Made by a program: the position numbers and the translations under genes. Below are positions 26,083 through 35,436 of a DNA stretch of 64,000 nt, piece after piece. The notes under the pieces were generated by a model that did not search any database, had not been told where the DNA came from, and saw nothing but the letters and a program-made list of their open reading frames with translations. The stretch covers positions 1,426,001 to 1,490,000 of the forward strand of contig NZ_OY781939.1 in NCBI RefSeq assembly GCF_963677315.1. Reading direction: 5' to 3'. The stretch's first letter is position 1, and each line of letters opens with the position of its first letter. Source of the stretch: an uncultured Sphaerochaeta sp. (GTDB taxonomy: Bacteria; Spirochaetota; Spirochaetia; Sphaerochaetales; Sphaerochaetaceae).

Positions 26083-27264
26083 CTACTGCCTCAGCCCATC
26101 AAGGATTTCACAGGCTACCAGATACATTCTTGGAATGTGGAATGGTCCTTTGTACATATTTCCCTTCAACGGTGTGGAGAGTGAGTTGTCTCGATGGAGA
26201 TACCCAAACCACTCACCATACTCTTCATCGAGAAAATATGTCTTGATGTATTTGTCTACTTGTTCAAATTGATGCAGATACTCCTGCTTCCCATTCATAC
26301 TGTAGGCAAGTAGGTTTGCAATGGCTGCCTCACACTGAGGCCACCAGAACTTCATGTCATGCCAGTACTCGGTTGCACTCTTTCCAAGGGCATCACGGAA
26401 GTAGATGATCCCACCATACTCCCCATCCCAACCACGGGCAAACATCCAGTCCAGCATCGTCATACCAAGGTGCGTAAGTTCGGTATCACCACCCCGCCTC
26501 TTTGCTTCAGCGAGGATGAACCATGCGCCTTCTATAGCATGCCCTGGGTTTAATAATCTGCCTTCGAAATGATCCAATTGCAACGTCCCATCAGGATTAC
26601 ACTGCTCTACAACCACCTTAAGCTCTGGACGAACAAAGAAAACCTCAATCTCCTTGATATACCCATCGATGGCACGATTCAGCTCTTCGCTCTTCTCAGG
26701 AAGCGCTTCTCTCAGCTCACTGACCGTATTGAGAAGAATCATGGGAAGACCAAACCCCTTGCTCTCTCGCTCAAACTTGGGAACAAGCATACCTGGTTCC
26801 TGAAGATACCGTTCAACCTTCTTAAACAACTCATATGCCTTCATTGCATATTCAGGTTTATCAAAGGCCCTGCTATAGGCAGCAAAGCCAAGGATGGCAA
26901 ATGTTTCACTGAATACGTAGCGAATGCGCTTCACTACCGGATTTCCCTCTTGGCTTACCCGGAAATACATCCGTCCATCTACGGGATCAAAGCAGTGATT
27001 TTCAATGAAAGATACCAAGGAATCACACACCTCGCGGTATTCACTCCGCTTCTCCATCTGACGGTATGCTGTTGCATATACCCATAGTGCACGGCCTTGA
27101 AACCAAACCGACTTATCCGTCTCGAGCAAAGTCCCATTACGGTCTAAACCTGTATACAAGCCACCATATGTTTTGTCAAACCCATATTGAAGCCAAAAGG
27201 GCAATATACTCTCTAGAAGCGTGTTTTTGTAGTCATGATAGAGTTGGTCAAATTTCTGATTCAT
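26083..27264 (-). CDS. AGE-family (N-acylglucosamine 2-epimerase-like) sugar isomerase
   Basis: A second AGE-family protein of 393 residues, within the alpha6/alpha6-barrel family. Landmarks are YGGLYTGLDRNG near residue 33, SVWFQGRALWVYA near residue 51, GHAIEGAWFILAEA near residue 240 and KFWWPQCEAAIANLLAY near residue 309. The conserved histidines and tryptophans of the family are present. GAGGATATATCT precedes the ATG. It stands alone, divergent from the AAC(3)-family gene. Substrate could be N-acetylglucosamine, mannose or cellobiose; the sequence does not decide. Confidence 0.87.
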   Translation of the reverse strand: MNQKFDQLYHDYKNTLLESILPFWLQYGFDKTYGGLYTGLDRNGTLLETDKSVWFQGRALWVYATAYRQMEKRSEYREVCDSLVSFIENHCFDPVDGRMYFRVSQEGNPVVKRIRYVFSETFAILGFAAYSRAFDKPEYAMKAYELFKKVERYLQEPGMLVPKFERESKGFGLPMILLNTVSELREALPEKSEELNRAIDGYIKEIEVFFVRPELKVVVEQCNPDGTLQLDHFEGRLLNPGHAIEGAWFILAEAKRRGGDTELTHLGMTMLDWMFARGWDGEYGGIIYFRDALGKSATEYWHDMKFWWPQCEAAIANLLAYSMNGKQEYLHQFEQVDKYIKTYFLDEEYGEWFGYLHRDNSLSTPLKGNMYKGPFHIPRMYLVACEILDGLRQ

Positions 27265-27285
27265 AGATATATCCTCATTTCTTGT

Positions 27286-27314
27286 ATTCTACTCCTTGAA
27301 GCTTGCATTGTCAT
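27286..27314 (-). promoter_or_regulatory. Putative promoter of the AGE-family epimerase gene
   Basis: Minus-strand ATGACA (27314-27309) and TAGAAT (27291-27286) are 17 bases apart. Each matches five of six consensus bases. The start codon is at 27264. Confidence 0.6.
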
Positions 27315-27373
27315 TATGATTCTTTGAAAAACTGCTCCTTGATTTGCCCATCCTCCTATGCCATGATGGCACC

Positions 27374-28117
27374 ATGCATACAAAACAGAGTTTAATCAGG
27401 GACCTGGAACAGATGGGTCTTGATCCAAAAGGAACGGTACTTGCTCACTTCTCATATAAAAGCTTAGGAGAAGTTGAGGGAGGTCCCAAGACCGTAATCG
27501 ATGCCATGGTTACCTATATGAAAGACGGATTGATGGTATTTCCCACCCATACCTGGAACAATGTGAACTCGAATCAACCCTATTACAGTGTCAATGACAC
27601 CGAGAGTTGCATCGGCATCATCCCTGAGTTGGCAAGAAAGGATGGACGAGGCCACAGAAGCGCACATCCAACCCACTCGGTAGCAGCCTTTGGGGCAGAG
27701 GCTGAAGCCTTTATTGCCGACGACCATATGCAGAACACTCCCTGTGGTCGTACAGGATCGTGGGGTAAGTTGCTCGACCGCAATGCAACCATTCTTTTGG
27801 TTGGCGTGGGACTCAATCGGGACACTTTCTTCCATGGGGTTGAAGAGTGGCTGGACATTCCTGACAGATTGAGTGATACGATGAATATGCTCTTCACCAG
27901 ACTTGCTGATGGCAATCTCATCCCTACCCCGGTCAAGAACCATACAGCACAGGTAGGAGAAAACTTTCCTCGAGTGGAACCTTATCTGAGAGAAAAAGGA
28001 ATTCTCAAGGAAGGAACGTTTGGGGATGCAACAGTGCGCTACCACAAGACCCAGCCAGCCTATGAGGCTGTGAGGGACCTGTTGTTGCAGGATCCAGATT
28101 TGTTTGGGGTACGATAA
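27374..28117 (+). CDS. AAC(3)-family N-acetyltransferase
   Basis: Member of the aminoglycoside 3-N-acetyltransferase family, which transfers acetyl from acetyl-CoA to an amino group. The ATG at 27374 gives 247 residues; the open frame reaches back to a TTG at 27344. The family motif RSAHPTHSVAAFGA lies near residue 95, followed by TPCGRTGSWGKLLDRN and ILLVGVGLNRDTFFHGVEE with a conserved histidine and glutamate. Many chromosomal members (YokD-like) do not confer resistance. Next to a sugar epimerase, a sugar-amine or other metabolite may be the natural substrate. It converges on the LacI gene with 16 bases between. Confidence 0.87.
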   Translation: MHTKQSLIRDLEQMGLDPKGTVLAHFSYKSLGEVEGGPKTVIDAMVTYMKDGLMVFPTHTWNNVNSNQPYYSVNDTESCIGIIPELARKDGRGHRSAHPTHSVAAFGAEAEAFIADDHMQNTPCGRTGSWGKLLDRNATILLVGVGLNRDTFFHGVEEWLDIPDRLSDTMNMLFTRLADGNLIPTPVKNHTAQVGENFPRVEPYLREKGILKEGTFGDATVRYHKTQPAYEAVRDLLLQDPDLFGVR

Positions 28118-28133
28118 TTCTGACAAAGCGGTT

Positions 28134-29141
28134 TTACTCTGGAAACGCTGAACTCTCACTTATCACCAAATGCAAGGGAGTAAACTTCCTTGCACTCTCA
28201 AGTGAGCGTTTTTCCAGTAGCTGAGAAAGATACTCCACAGCGAGGGATCCGAGTTCAAGGCGTTGGTTTGACCAACGCGTCCAGTACTCATGTCCACCCA
28301 ACCAGTCATCTTCCAATACAGCCCCCCAGACATCCTGTCCAAGCTTCATCTCCATACGCTGTAAATCACGCTCAAAAGGATCCAGCAAGAAAATTCGATC
28401 AAAGACTGCCACCTGACACTCCTTGATTAGGTCGAAATCATTCTGGCTCAACTGATAGCGCTCATCGGCCTCAACCACATGAACGGTGATCCCTCGTTTC
28501 TCGGCAGCAGCAAGCAAGAAGGAACGCTTGTCCTTTCGTGGTTCCCTCTCTTGTTCCTTCGTCTCAACGTACACAAGACACTGTTTCCGACATACAGAGA
28601 CGAGATGGTCAACCATCTTCTCAATAACCTCTTGGTAGGCAAAGGTCACCCAATGGGTGTATGCGTCGGCAACCTCACGCCTTCCTACAAACACCAAGGG
28701 AAAGTGGGCTTTCACCAAGCGTTCAACGCCCTTGTCATCGCGGTTCACACCCATCATGACAGCTCCATCGGCAAGCGCAATTCTGCTCGAGTTCTCTTCA
28801 GTAGGCCGGTTGTTCAGGATCAGGATGTCATACCCCAACTTTTCGGCAGTCTCCTGGATCCCGACGAAGAACCGGTAATACTCGTTCTCCGACTCAACAG
28901 GAAACATCGGCTCATAGGTAAAGACGGCAATCAAGGTAGTTGATCCGCTCTTGAGCTTTCTTGCTGCCATGTTGGGCACGTAGCCCAACCGTTCAGCACA
29001 CTCAAGAATCTTCTCCTTGGTCTGTTTCCCCACACGGATACTCTTGCCGTCCTTACCATTGAGGACAGCAGAGACTGATGCATATGATACATGGGCCTCT
29101 CTGGCGACATCTTGCAGCGTGACCCGTTTGAACGTCTTCAT
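28134..29141 (-). CDS. LacI-family transcriptional regulator
   Basis: Sugar-responsive regulator of 335 residues. The helix-turn-helix is at residues 7-27 (VTLQDVAREAHVSYASVSAVL), with hinge RLGYVPNMAARKLKSG near residue 52 and then a periplasmic-binding-like effector domain. Its ATG overlaps the FAD oxidoreductase stop by 4 bases, so it is the last gene of the operon starting at 33560. The inverted repeat just after that operon's promoter is a likely binding site. Confidence 0.9.
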   Translation of the reverse strand: MKTFKRVTLQDVAREAHVSYASVSAVLNGKDGKSIRVGKQTKEKILECAERLGYVPNMAARKLKSGSTTLIAVFTYEPMFPVESENEYYRFFVGIQETAEKLGYDILILNNRPTEENSSRIALADGAVMMGVNRDDKGVERLVKAHFPLVFVGRREVADAYTHWVTFAYQEVIEKMVDHLVSVCRKQCLVYVETKEQEREPRKDKRSFLLAAAEKRGITVHVVEADERYQLSQNDFDLIKECQVAVFDRIFLLDPFERDLQRMEMKLGQDVWGAVLEDDWLGGHEYWTRWSNQRLELGSLAVEYLSQLLEKRSLESARKFTPLHLVISESSAFPE

Positions 29142-30499
29142 CCTAAAAATGCTCCTGCAGTACGCAGTTTAGCATGTAAAACGTCCAGCGGTATATGAAA
29201 AAGGTCCTTTCCTGTCTCGATGGCTACTGCAACTGCGGTACCAGCTCCCTGCCCGATAGCTCCACTGGAGGGACTGACGCGGAGGCTTGCGTGTGCTGCG
29301 AACTCACAGCTGATGTTCCTTCCTGCGGCCAATACATTACTCACCTGTTCATTGAGCAGGCATTTAAGGGGGATGGTGTAATACCCCCCATCCCTGAGGA
29401 AGCGGGAGTCAGTTGCAGCCCCGTCAGGAGAGTGGATATCGATGGGATACCCACAAGCTGAAATGGCATCATCAAAAACTCTCTCAGAAAGCAGATCCTC
29501 TACAGAGATCCTATAAGACCCTTTCAGACGGCGAGAACTTCGCACCCCGATACGTGGTCCACTATAGGTCATTCTTGCCTGCTCAAAGCCTGGGATATGT
29601 TTTTTCAGGAATCCATACAGCTCCCAAACCTGGCGCCGACCTTCCATCTCTGCTTCACTGAGCTGGATGGGATCAACTGGATTCTTCTCCAGGACCCGAG
29701 TCATGTTCACGATGACCTCATTCTTGGCATTGGTCTCAAAGCAAAGCACGATATCACGATCGAAGGTAATTTCTCCTGTTTCCATACCTTGTCGCATGAT
29801 ATCCTGAAACCCCGAGAAAGAAAGTCTGCTTGCCCTATGCTGAATTCCAGGTTTTGGGGCTAGGAAAGGAAACAGCTCAACATTCGTATCCATCAAGTTC
29901 CTGATCGTCTGGATATCGACATCAACAAGCTTGAAGTTCATTGTCATAGGCTGGTCCTTTCCATCCTCTTCCCTGCCCTGTTCAAAGGGGACACCGGCCA
30001 TGGCAATCAAATCTGCATCCCCAGAAGCGTCAATGAAATAGGAAGACGAGAGAGTAAAGAGGTTTCCAGCGCAGAGACAGCTAATACTCTTCAGCATTCC
30101 ATGATCAGTTTCTGCCTTCACAATTGTGGTATGATAGAGCAACTTCACTCCTGCTTCCTGGGCCATCAATTCCAACTCTCGTTTCATACCTTCAGCATCG
30201 AAAGGGGTGACTGTGTAGGTATACCCCGTAGAATCAGGGATATGCCCAACAGAGAGACCTTTTGCCATCAAACGCTGTATCATCTCATCGGGCAAGCCAC
30301 GAACCACCTGGGTTTCACCTGCATGAAATGTCATCATGGGACCTGTTCCACCGGCAGTGAGACTTCCCCCGAGGAAGCCTTCTTCCTCGATGAGCAACAC
30401 GCTGAGTCCTTGCCTTCCGGCTGCAGTAGCTGCCATGCTACCGGCAATTCCTCCGCCGACAACAATCAAATCATAGTGTGTATCATAGAGTGCATTCAT
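29138..30499 (-). CDS. FAD-dependent oxidoreductase (FAD_oxidored family)
   Basis: The 453-residue flavoprotein starts with a dinucleotide-binding fold: DLIVVGGGIAGSMAA (residues 10-24), then an acidic LLIEEEGFLGGSL and FIDASGDADLIAMAG near residue 185, all typical of the FAD_oxidored family. The C-terminus has AAGRNISCEFAAHASLRV and GAIGQGAGTAVA, which bind the flavin ribityl side. The frame extends to 30625, but ATG 30499 behind AAGGAT starts at the Rossmann fold. Between a sugar importer and its LacI regulator, it probably oxidises the imported sugar or an acid derived from it. Confidence 0.88.
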   Translation of the reverse strand: MNALYDTHYDLIVVGGGIAGSMAATAAGRQGLSVLLIEEEGFLGGSLTAGGTGPMMTFHAGETQVVRGLPDEMIQRLMAKGLSVGHIPDSTGYTYTVTPFDAEGMKRELELMAQEAGVKLLYHTTIVKAETDHGMLKSISCLCAGNLFTLSSSYFIDASGDADLIAMAGVPFEQGREEDGKDQPMTMNFKLVDVDIQTIRNLMDTNVELFPFLAPKPGIQHRASRLSFSGFQDIMRQGMETGEITFDRDIVLCFETNAKNEVIVNMTRVLEKNPVDPIQLSEAEMEGRRQVWELYGFLKKHIPGFEQARMTYSGPRIGVRSSRRLKGSYRISVEDLLSERVFDDAISACGYPIDIHSPDGAATDSRFLRDGGYYTIPLKCLLNEQVSNVLAAGRNISCEFAAHASLRVSPSSGAIGQGAGTAVAVAIETGKDLFHIPLDVLHAKLRTAGAFLG

Positions 30500-30513
30500 G
30501 TAATTATCCTTAT

Positions 30514-31344
30514 TTATTTCAATCCCGTGTTTACCATGGCATCGGTGACTTTCTGCTGGAACAGCAGATAGACCAACATGATCGGTAGAATCGACAGGGT
30601 AGTTGCGGCCAACTGCAAATGCCATTGAGGTAACCCATAGGTATCATTGAAGTTGGTCAAAGAGAGTGGGAGCGTAAAATTTTCCAGGGAACTGATGAAT
30701 ACCAGTGGCTCCAAATAGGTATTCCAAACAGCGATGAATGCCAGAATGGCAACAGAACTGAGTACAGGGGTGGCAACTGGGAGCATAATCTTCAAGAAGA
30801 TGCCCAGAGGGTTCAACCCATCGATTCTCGCAGCCTCTTCCAACTCATTAGGTACCGTTACATAGAACTGCCTGAGCATGAATGTCGAGAAAGCTCCCTG
30901 ACTACCAAAAATTGGCAACAACATCAGGGGGATCAAGGTATCCAGGGCTCCCCATCCTCGCATCTGGAAGAAAAGGGGTATGATGGTTACCTCGATAGGC
31001 ATCATCAGGGCTGTCAGCAGAAGCAGGAATGCAGCATTACGTAGGGGAAACCGCATTCTCGCAAATGCATACCCAGCCAATGCTGCAAGCAGGACATTGC
31101 CTGCAGTCCCTACGATGGCGACAGCTAATGTATTGAGGTAGTGTCGTGCAAAGGGCTGAACAGTAAAAATATCAAGATAATTCGAGAAAGCCCAAGAGGT
31201 CGGAAGCAATCTTGGCACTCCAAATATCTCAGCACTACTGTTGAGTGAGTTCACAACCATCCACCAGAATGGATAGACGAACAAGAGGGTCAGCAATGCA
31301 ACAAGCAAGGCGTAGGGAGCCTGTTTCAAATACTTACGATTCAT
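30514..31344 (-). CDS. Sugar ABC transporter permease, MalG type
   Basis: Membrane subunit of 276 residues with about six spans and a clear EAA loop near residue 168: EEAARIDGLNPLGIFLKI, ending LPVATP. It overlaps the other permease gene by 11 bases and is followed after 14 bases by the FAD oxidoreductase gene. Confidence 0.92.
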   Translation of the reverse strand: MNRKYLKQAPYALLVALLTLLFVYPFWWMVVNSLNSSAEIFGVPRLLPTSWAFSNYLDIFTVQPFARHYLNTLAVAIVGTAGNVLLAALAGYAFARMRFPLRNAAFLLLLTALMMPIEVTIIPLFFQMRGWGALDTLIPLMLLPIFGSQGAFSTFMLRQFYVTVPNELEEAARIDGLNPLGIFLKIMLPVATPVLSSVAILAFIAVWNTYLEPLVFISSLENFTLPLSLTNFNDTYGLPQWHLQLAATTLSILPIMLVYLLFQQKVTDAMVNTGLK

Positions 31345-32236
31345 AGAAGGAGATCCTTTTTCTGGAGAACCACTGCAGGGCGGTCAAGACGAGTACAATA
31401 AGAAACAGTACTACAGCCAGGGCTGATGCAAAGCCTGTATCGAACATACGGAACGCCTGATGGTAGATATAGTAGACCATTACCATGGTGGACCCTTCGG
31501 GCCCTCCATCGGTCATCAACTTGATGGTATCAAAGACACGCATCGATCCTATGATGGTAACAATAGCAACCATCATGACAGTGGGCATCAGCAGAGGAAG
31601 CTTTATCTTGAAGAAGAGTGTAAAGCGCTTTGCACCATCAATGCGGGCGGCTTCAATGACATCGCCGGGCATATTGAGTACAGCACCCATGAAGATGAGC
31701 ACGTTCATTCCCAAATTCTTCATGACCCTGTTGACGATGACGCTGGCCATCGCCCACCCTTTCTCAAAGAGCCAGTTCGGTCCTTCTATTCCTATAAGTG
31801 AGAGGAACCAGTTAATCGGTCCTGCGTCCCCTCCTTGCAAGAGATACTTCCAGACAATTGCCCAGGCCACCCCACTGGTGACCACAGGCAAAAAGATGAT
31901 TCCCCTCACAAACCTGGTTCCCATCTTCCCCCCCCCAAGATAGAGAGCGAGCAAGAGACTGAAGATCAGATTGAGTGGTACCACACCTGCACTGAAGATC
32001 AAGGTATTTACCAGTGACTTGGAAAACAGTGGGTCAGCAAACAGCAGACGAAAGTTCTCAAGTCCGTTAAACACACTTGTTCCAAAGAGCAGATTCTTCT
32101 CCTGTACACTGTACAGGAACACCGAAACCAGTGGGAGCAGGACGAAGAACACGAATCCTGCCATCTGTGGGGTTATGAATGCCCATCCAATGATGGCATC
32201 CCGCCGATGATTTGCTTTCAAGGAATGTTGTTTCAT
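31334..32236 (-). CDS. Sugar ABC transporter permease, MalF type
   Basis: Membrane subunit of 300 residues. The EAA loop reads EAARIDGAKRFTLFFKIKLP near residue 200. The first span is near residues 18-40. AGGAG lies 9 bases upstream of the ATG. It starts 28 bases after the receptor gene stops, with no strong hairpin between. Confidence 0.92.
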   Translation of the reverse strand: MKQHSLKANHRRDAIIGWAFITPQMAGFVFFVLLPLVSVFLYSVQEKNLLFGTSVFNGLENFRLLFADPLFSKSLVNTLIFSAGVVPLNLIFSLLLALYLGGGKMGTRFVRGIIFLPVVTSGVAWAIVWKYLLQGGDAGPINWFLSLIGIEGPNWLFEKGWAMASVIVNRVMKNLGMNVLIFMGAVLNMPGDVIEAARIDGAKRFTLFFKIKLPLLMPTVMMVAIVTIIGSMRVFDTIKLMTDGGPEGSTMVMVYYIYHQAFRMFDTGFASALAVVLFLIVLVLTALQWFSRKRISFYES

Positions 32237-32264
32237 TCGTCCATACTCCTACCCACCTTACTTA

Positions 32265-33560
32265 CTATTTGATGTACTTTGCGTAGACTGCAGCAACCTC
32301 ATCAAGGATTGCACCTACATTGGCATTCTTCTGCCAGAGCTTGTCAAAGACCATCTTCGATTCCACCTCAATCTGTGGATACTTCACATGACTGGGAAGT
32401 ACACGACCGGTCTTGATGGATGCAGCAACTGCATTCTGCATTTGCTCCTTGCTTACACTCTTGTTACTGGTGAGGAATGCCTCTGATTCAAGAACAGACT
32501 TTCTTGCTGGAGGCCAAATACCACTCATTGCAGCAACTGAGTCCTTGTTGGTCATATAGGCAACCAATTCACTGGCGAGAGAGGCCTGCTTACCCTTGGA
32601 GTGAGCACCGATGGCAGCCTGCCCGATAACTGGAGACTCCCCTTCAGGACCGGAAGGCATTGGTGCAATTCCCCATGCAAATGCGGCATCGTTGAGTTTG
32701 GAAACACGGCTGATCTGACCAACGGTCATGGCAGCATTCCCTGCAAAGAAGTCACTCTGGTTCCCCGGAGGGACAACAGAAACATCCTGATAAACCATAT
32801 CATGGAAAAGCTGTACAGCAGCGACAGATGCATCACTGTTGATCAGAACCTGTCCATCATCAGTCCAGAAATCACCACCATAGGAACGTACAATAGGTGC
32901 AAGGTTATGGAGGATACGGGCATCATAGCCCTGTCCATCAACTGTCTGGAATCCCCAAACACCGGTCTTCTCCTTGATCGTCTTACTTGCCATCTTGAAG
33001 GCTTCCCAATCCCAAGCACCCTCTGCTGCATACTGCTCAGGAGTTTTTACCCCAGCCTTGGCAAAGAGGTCCTCGTTGTAGAGGATGAAGAAGGGAGAGG
33101 TGGAAAAAGGTATTGCATACACATTCCCATCTTTGCTCCACAGCTCAAGAGCATCACTGGAGATATCCTGGGGGTCATAGGCTTTCATGCCATCATTCAG
33201 ATTGGCAAGCAATCCGCTTTCAATGAATGCAGGAGCTGCTGTCTCAAGAACCCAGAATAAGTCCGGACCATTCTGACCTTGGAGCTCCAAGGAAAGCTTG
33301 GTGTTGTACTCTGCGAAAGGAATGGATTCAAAGGTAGCATCAATCTCGATACCCTTCTGTGCAGCAAATCCCTGTACAAAGGAGTCGAGCAGAGCAATCT
33401 GATCAGGGTTGCTGGTCCATGTGGCGATGGTCATCGATACAGGGCCGCTCGGTGCAGCTTCTTCCTTAGCACCTGCAGCAAATGCCATACCCATGGCAAG
33501 AGAGAGAACGAGCAGGAAGGTCAGTAGACGCACTACTCCCTTCGTTTGGTTTGTTTTCAT
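32265..33560 (-). CDS. Sugar ABC transporter substrate-binding protein
   Basis: Family-1 extracellular sugar receptor of 431 residues. The leader ends MAFAAGAKEE. Typical family features are WTSNPDQIALLDSFVQGF near residue 50, GPDLFWV near residue 107 and YAIPFSTSPFFILYNEDLFAKAG near residue 155. An AGGAGG site precedes the ATG. It is the first gene of a receptor, permease, permease, oxidoreductase, LacI operon. Ligand unknown. The ATPase subunit is not encoded locally. Confidence 0.92.
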   Translation of the reverse strand: MKTNQTKGVVRLLTFLLVLSLAMGMAFAAGAKEEAAPSGPVSMTIATWTSNPDQIALLDSFVQGFAAQKGIEIDATFESIPFAEYNTKLSLELQGQNGPDLFWVLETAAPAFIESGLLANLNDGMKAYDPQDISSDALELWSKDGNVYAIPFSTSPFFILYNEDLFAKAGVKTPEQYAAEGAWDWEAFKMASKTIKEKTGVWGFQTVDGQGYDARILHNLAPIVRSYGGDFWTDDGQVLINSDASVAAVQLFHDMVYQDVSVVPPGNQSDFFAGNAAMTVGQISRVSKLNDAAFAWGIAPMPSGPEGESPVIGQAAIGAHSKGKQASLASELVAYMTNKDSVAAMSGIWPPARKSVLESEAFLTSNKSVSKEQMQNAVAASIKTGRVLPSHVKYPQIEVESKMVFDKLWQKNANVGAILDEVAAVYAKYIK

Positions 33561-33579
33561 ACAATCCTCCTAAAGTGTT

Positions 33580-33634
33580 TGATTAATCATTTAATCAGTC
33601 ACTGTATGGTACCTCTGGTTTAGACATCCGTCAA
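33580..33634 (-). promoter_or_regulatory. Promoter and LacI-type operator of the 33560-28134 operon
   Basis: Minus-strand -35 TTGACG (33634-33629) and -10 TACCAT (33611-33606) are exactly 17 bases apart. The inverted repeat TGATTAA / TTAATCA with a 4-base centre (33580-33597) begins a few bases after the expected start site, where a LacI-type repressor would block transcription. The same -10 sequence occurs at the promoter at 53429. Confidence 0.7.
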
Positions 33635-33635
33635 T

Positions 33636-33667
33636 AAAAAAATGCAACTCTCCGAAGAAAGCTGCAT
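33636..33667 (-). terminator. Intrinsic terminator of the ZIP transporter gene
   Basis: On the minus strand an 11-bp stem (ATGCAGCTTTC with GAGAGTTGCAT, two G-U pairs) around a TTCG tetraloop is followed by six T. Its T-run ends one base before the next promoter's -35 element. Confidence 0.85.
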
Positions 33668-33688
33668 GCAACAAGAAATATCTGTGTA

Positions 33689-34510
33689 TTAAGCCAAGAG
33701 AACCAAGCTCAATGCCATAACCATCATACCGGCGATAACCCCGGCAATTGCAATATGGTGTTCTCCGTACTCCTCGGCAGTTGGCAACAGTTCATCCAAG
33801 CTGATGTAAACCATGATACCTGCCACTGAAGCAAATACAAACCCGAAGGTGATATCATTGAACCAAGCACGCAAGAGGAAGTAGCCGATGACAGCTCCTA
33901 CCGGTTCAGCGAGGCCGCTGAGCAAGCTCAACCAGAAGGCTTTCTTCCGGCTCTTGGTCGCATAGTAGATCGGGGCTGCAACAGCTACACCCTCAGGAAT
34001 ATTATGGATTGCAATAGCTACAGCAATGCTGATACCCAAGCTTGGATCGGAAAGCCCTGCCATGAAAGTAGCCAAGCCTTCGGGGAAGTTATGGATTGCA
34101 ATGGCAAGCGCGCTGAAGAACCCCATACGCATCAGGCGGGCATCATCGCCTGCCTTCACTGGTTTCAAGTCACCAGGAACGCCTTTCATCTCATGTGGGT
34201 TCTCATATTCAGGAATAAGTTTGTCAATGATGGCAATAAGGGCAATACCGGCAAAGAATGCAATACTGGTCATCCAGTACCCTTGTTTCGGCCCCATTGC
34301 TGACTCAAGCGCTTCACGAGCCTTGACGAAGATTTCAATCATCGCCACATAGATCATGACTCCTGCTGAAAATCCAAGAGCAGCGGCGAGGAAACGTGGA
34401 TTGAATTTTTTGGAGAAGAAGCTCATCAAAGAGCCAACCCCTGTACCCAATCCTGCAAAAATGGTCAATCCAAAGGCAACCAGAAGTGTTGAACTAGAAA
34501 CATCATACAT
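33689..34510 (-). CDS. ZIP-family divalent metal transporter (ZupT-like)
   Basis: Inner-membrane importer of zinc or other divalent metals, 273 residues with about eight hydrophobic segments. The two metal-site helices are clear: HNFPEGLATFMAGL near residue 150 and IAIHNIPEGVAVAAPIYYA near residue 177, and GLAEPVGAVIGYF follows. These match ZupT. A single-gene unit with a strong terminator. Confidence 0.92.
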   Translation of the reverse strand: MYDVSSSTLLVAFGLTIFAGLGTGVGSLMSFFSKKFNPRFLAAALGFSAGVMIYVAMIEIFVKAREALESAMGPKQGYWMTSIAFFAGIALIAIIDKLIPEYENPHEMKGVPGDLKPVKAGDDARLMRMGFFSALAIAIHNFPEGLATFMAGLSDPSLGISIAVAIAIHNIPEGVAVAAPIYYATKSRKKAFWLSLLSGLAEPVGAVIGYFLLRAWFNDITFGFVFASVAGIMVYISLDELLPTAEEYGEHHIAIAGVIAGMMVMALSLVLLA

Positions 34511-34640
34511 AGCGAGAATCTCCCGACATTGCGTGCGATACCTAACCCTATCACGAGCAGGAATTCAGAGCAACAGGAACTGATTGACTGCAGGAGAGAT
34601 TCCCAGTAGCGTAAGCATACAACAGAAGGAGTGAACTCAG

Positions 34641-35264
34641 GTGAGCAAAGAACGTAGCACCCATCTCTTCAATTCAATAGCTCCCACCTACGGTCTGTTC
34701 TTTCGCTACCAGAAGAAGCGGTATGCGAAGAACATCCTAGGGATGAAAGACACCATTGATCTCTCTTCTTACAACAGCATAATCGATGTTGGCTGTGGTA
34801 CCGGAGCCTTTTGCAGCGCCCTTGCAGACCTAAATCTTGAGGTAACCGGTATAGATCCAGCATCAAGGATGCTTGCAATCGCAAAAAAGAAAGCCGGCAG
34901 GGACAATATTACATTCCAGGAAGCAGATGTATTGGATGGGCTCCCCTTCCAGGACAACCAGTTCGATATTGCCATTGCCAGCTACGTCGCCCATGGAATG
35001 GAAAGGGAACAGAGAAAGAAGCTCTACAGAGAGATGAGCCGTATTGCCAAACACCTAGTGATCATCCACGACTACAACAAGAACCGCGCTCCCCTTACCA
35101 GCCTTATTGAATGGCTGGAAGGAGGTGACTACTTCCACTTCATCAAGCATGCAGAGACAGAGATGCGTGACTGTCTCTCTGAGATGAAGCAGTGCTTCAG
35201 GCAGGTGGAGGTTATCCCGATTGCTGAGCGTGCCAATTGGTATATCTGTACTCCTAACTCATAA
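34641..35264 (+). CDS. Class I SAM-dependent methyltransferase
   Basis: The 207-residue protein has the SAM-binding motif IDVGCGTGAFC (about residues 48-58), an acidic residue after strand beta2 in GIDPASRML and the motif-IV region FDIAIASYVAHGM. The N-terminus FNSIAPTYGLFFRYQKKRY resembles UbiE/methyltransferase-11 proteins. The start is GTG 34641 behind AAGGAGTG. The substrate is not evident. It appears to be a single gene. Confidence 0.85.
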   Translation: MSKERSTHLFNSIAPTYGLFFRYQKKRYAKNILGMKDTIDLSSYNSIIDVGCGTGAFCSALADLNLEVTGIDPASRMLAIAKKKAGRDNITFQEADVLDGLPFQDNQFDIAIASYVAHGMEREQRKKLYREMSRIAKHLVIIHDYNKNRAPLTSLIEWLEGGDYFHFIKHAETEMRDCLSEMKQCFRQVEVIPIAERANWYICTPNS

Positions 35265-35436
35265 TCATGGACAAATTAAGGATGGTATAGAAACAGGTAT
35301 ACCCACAACCAAAACGATACGAACAAGACCTTTACACCACTAACTCTCAGCAATACAAGCATATCGATTCTTTTTACAACTTATGCCAACCCTTTCACTG
35401 TTCCATACTGGCTAAAAACAGGAAAAGGAGCAGCAT

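Noticed and set aside
27374..28117. A dedicated aminoglycoside-resistance gene.
   Set aside because: The AAC(3) family includes many chromosomal members without resistance function, and there is no mobile context here.
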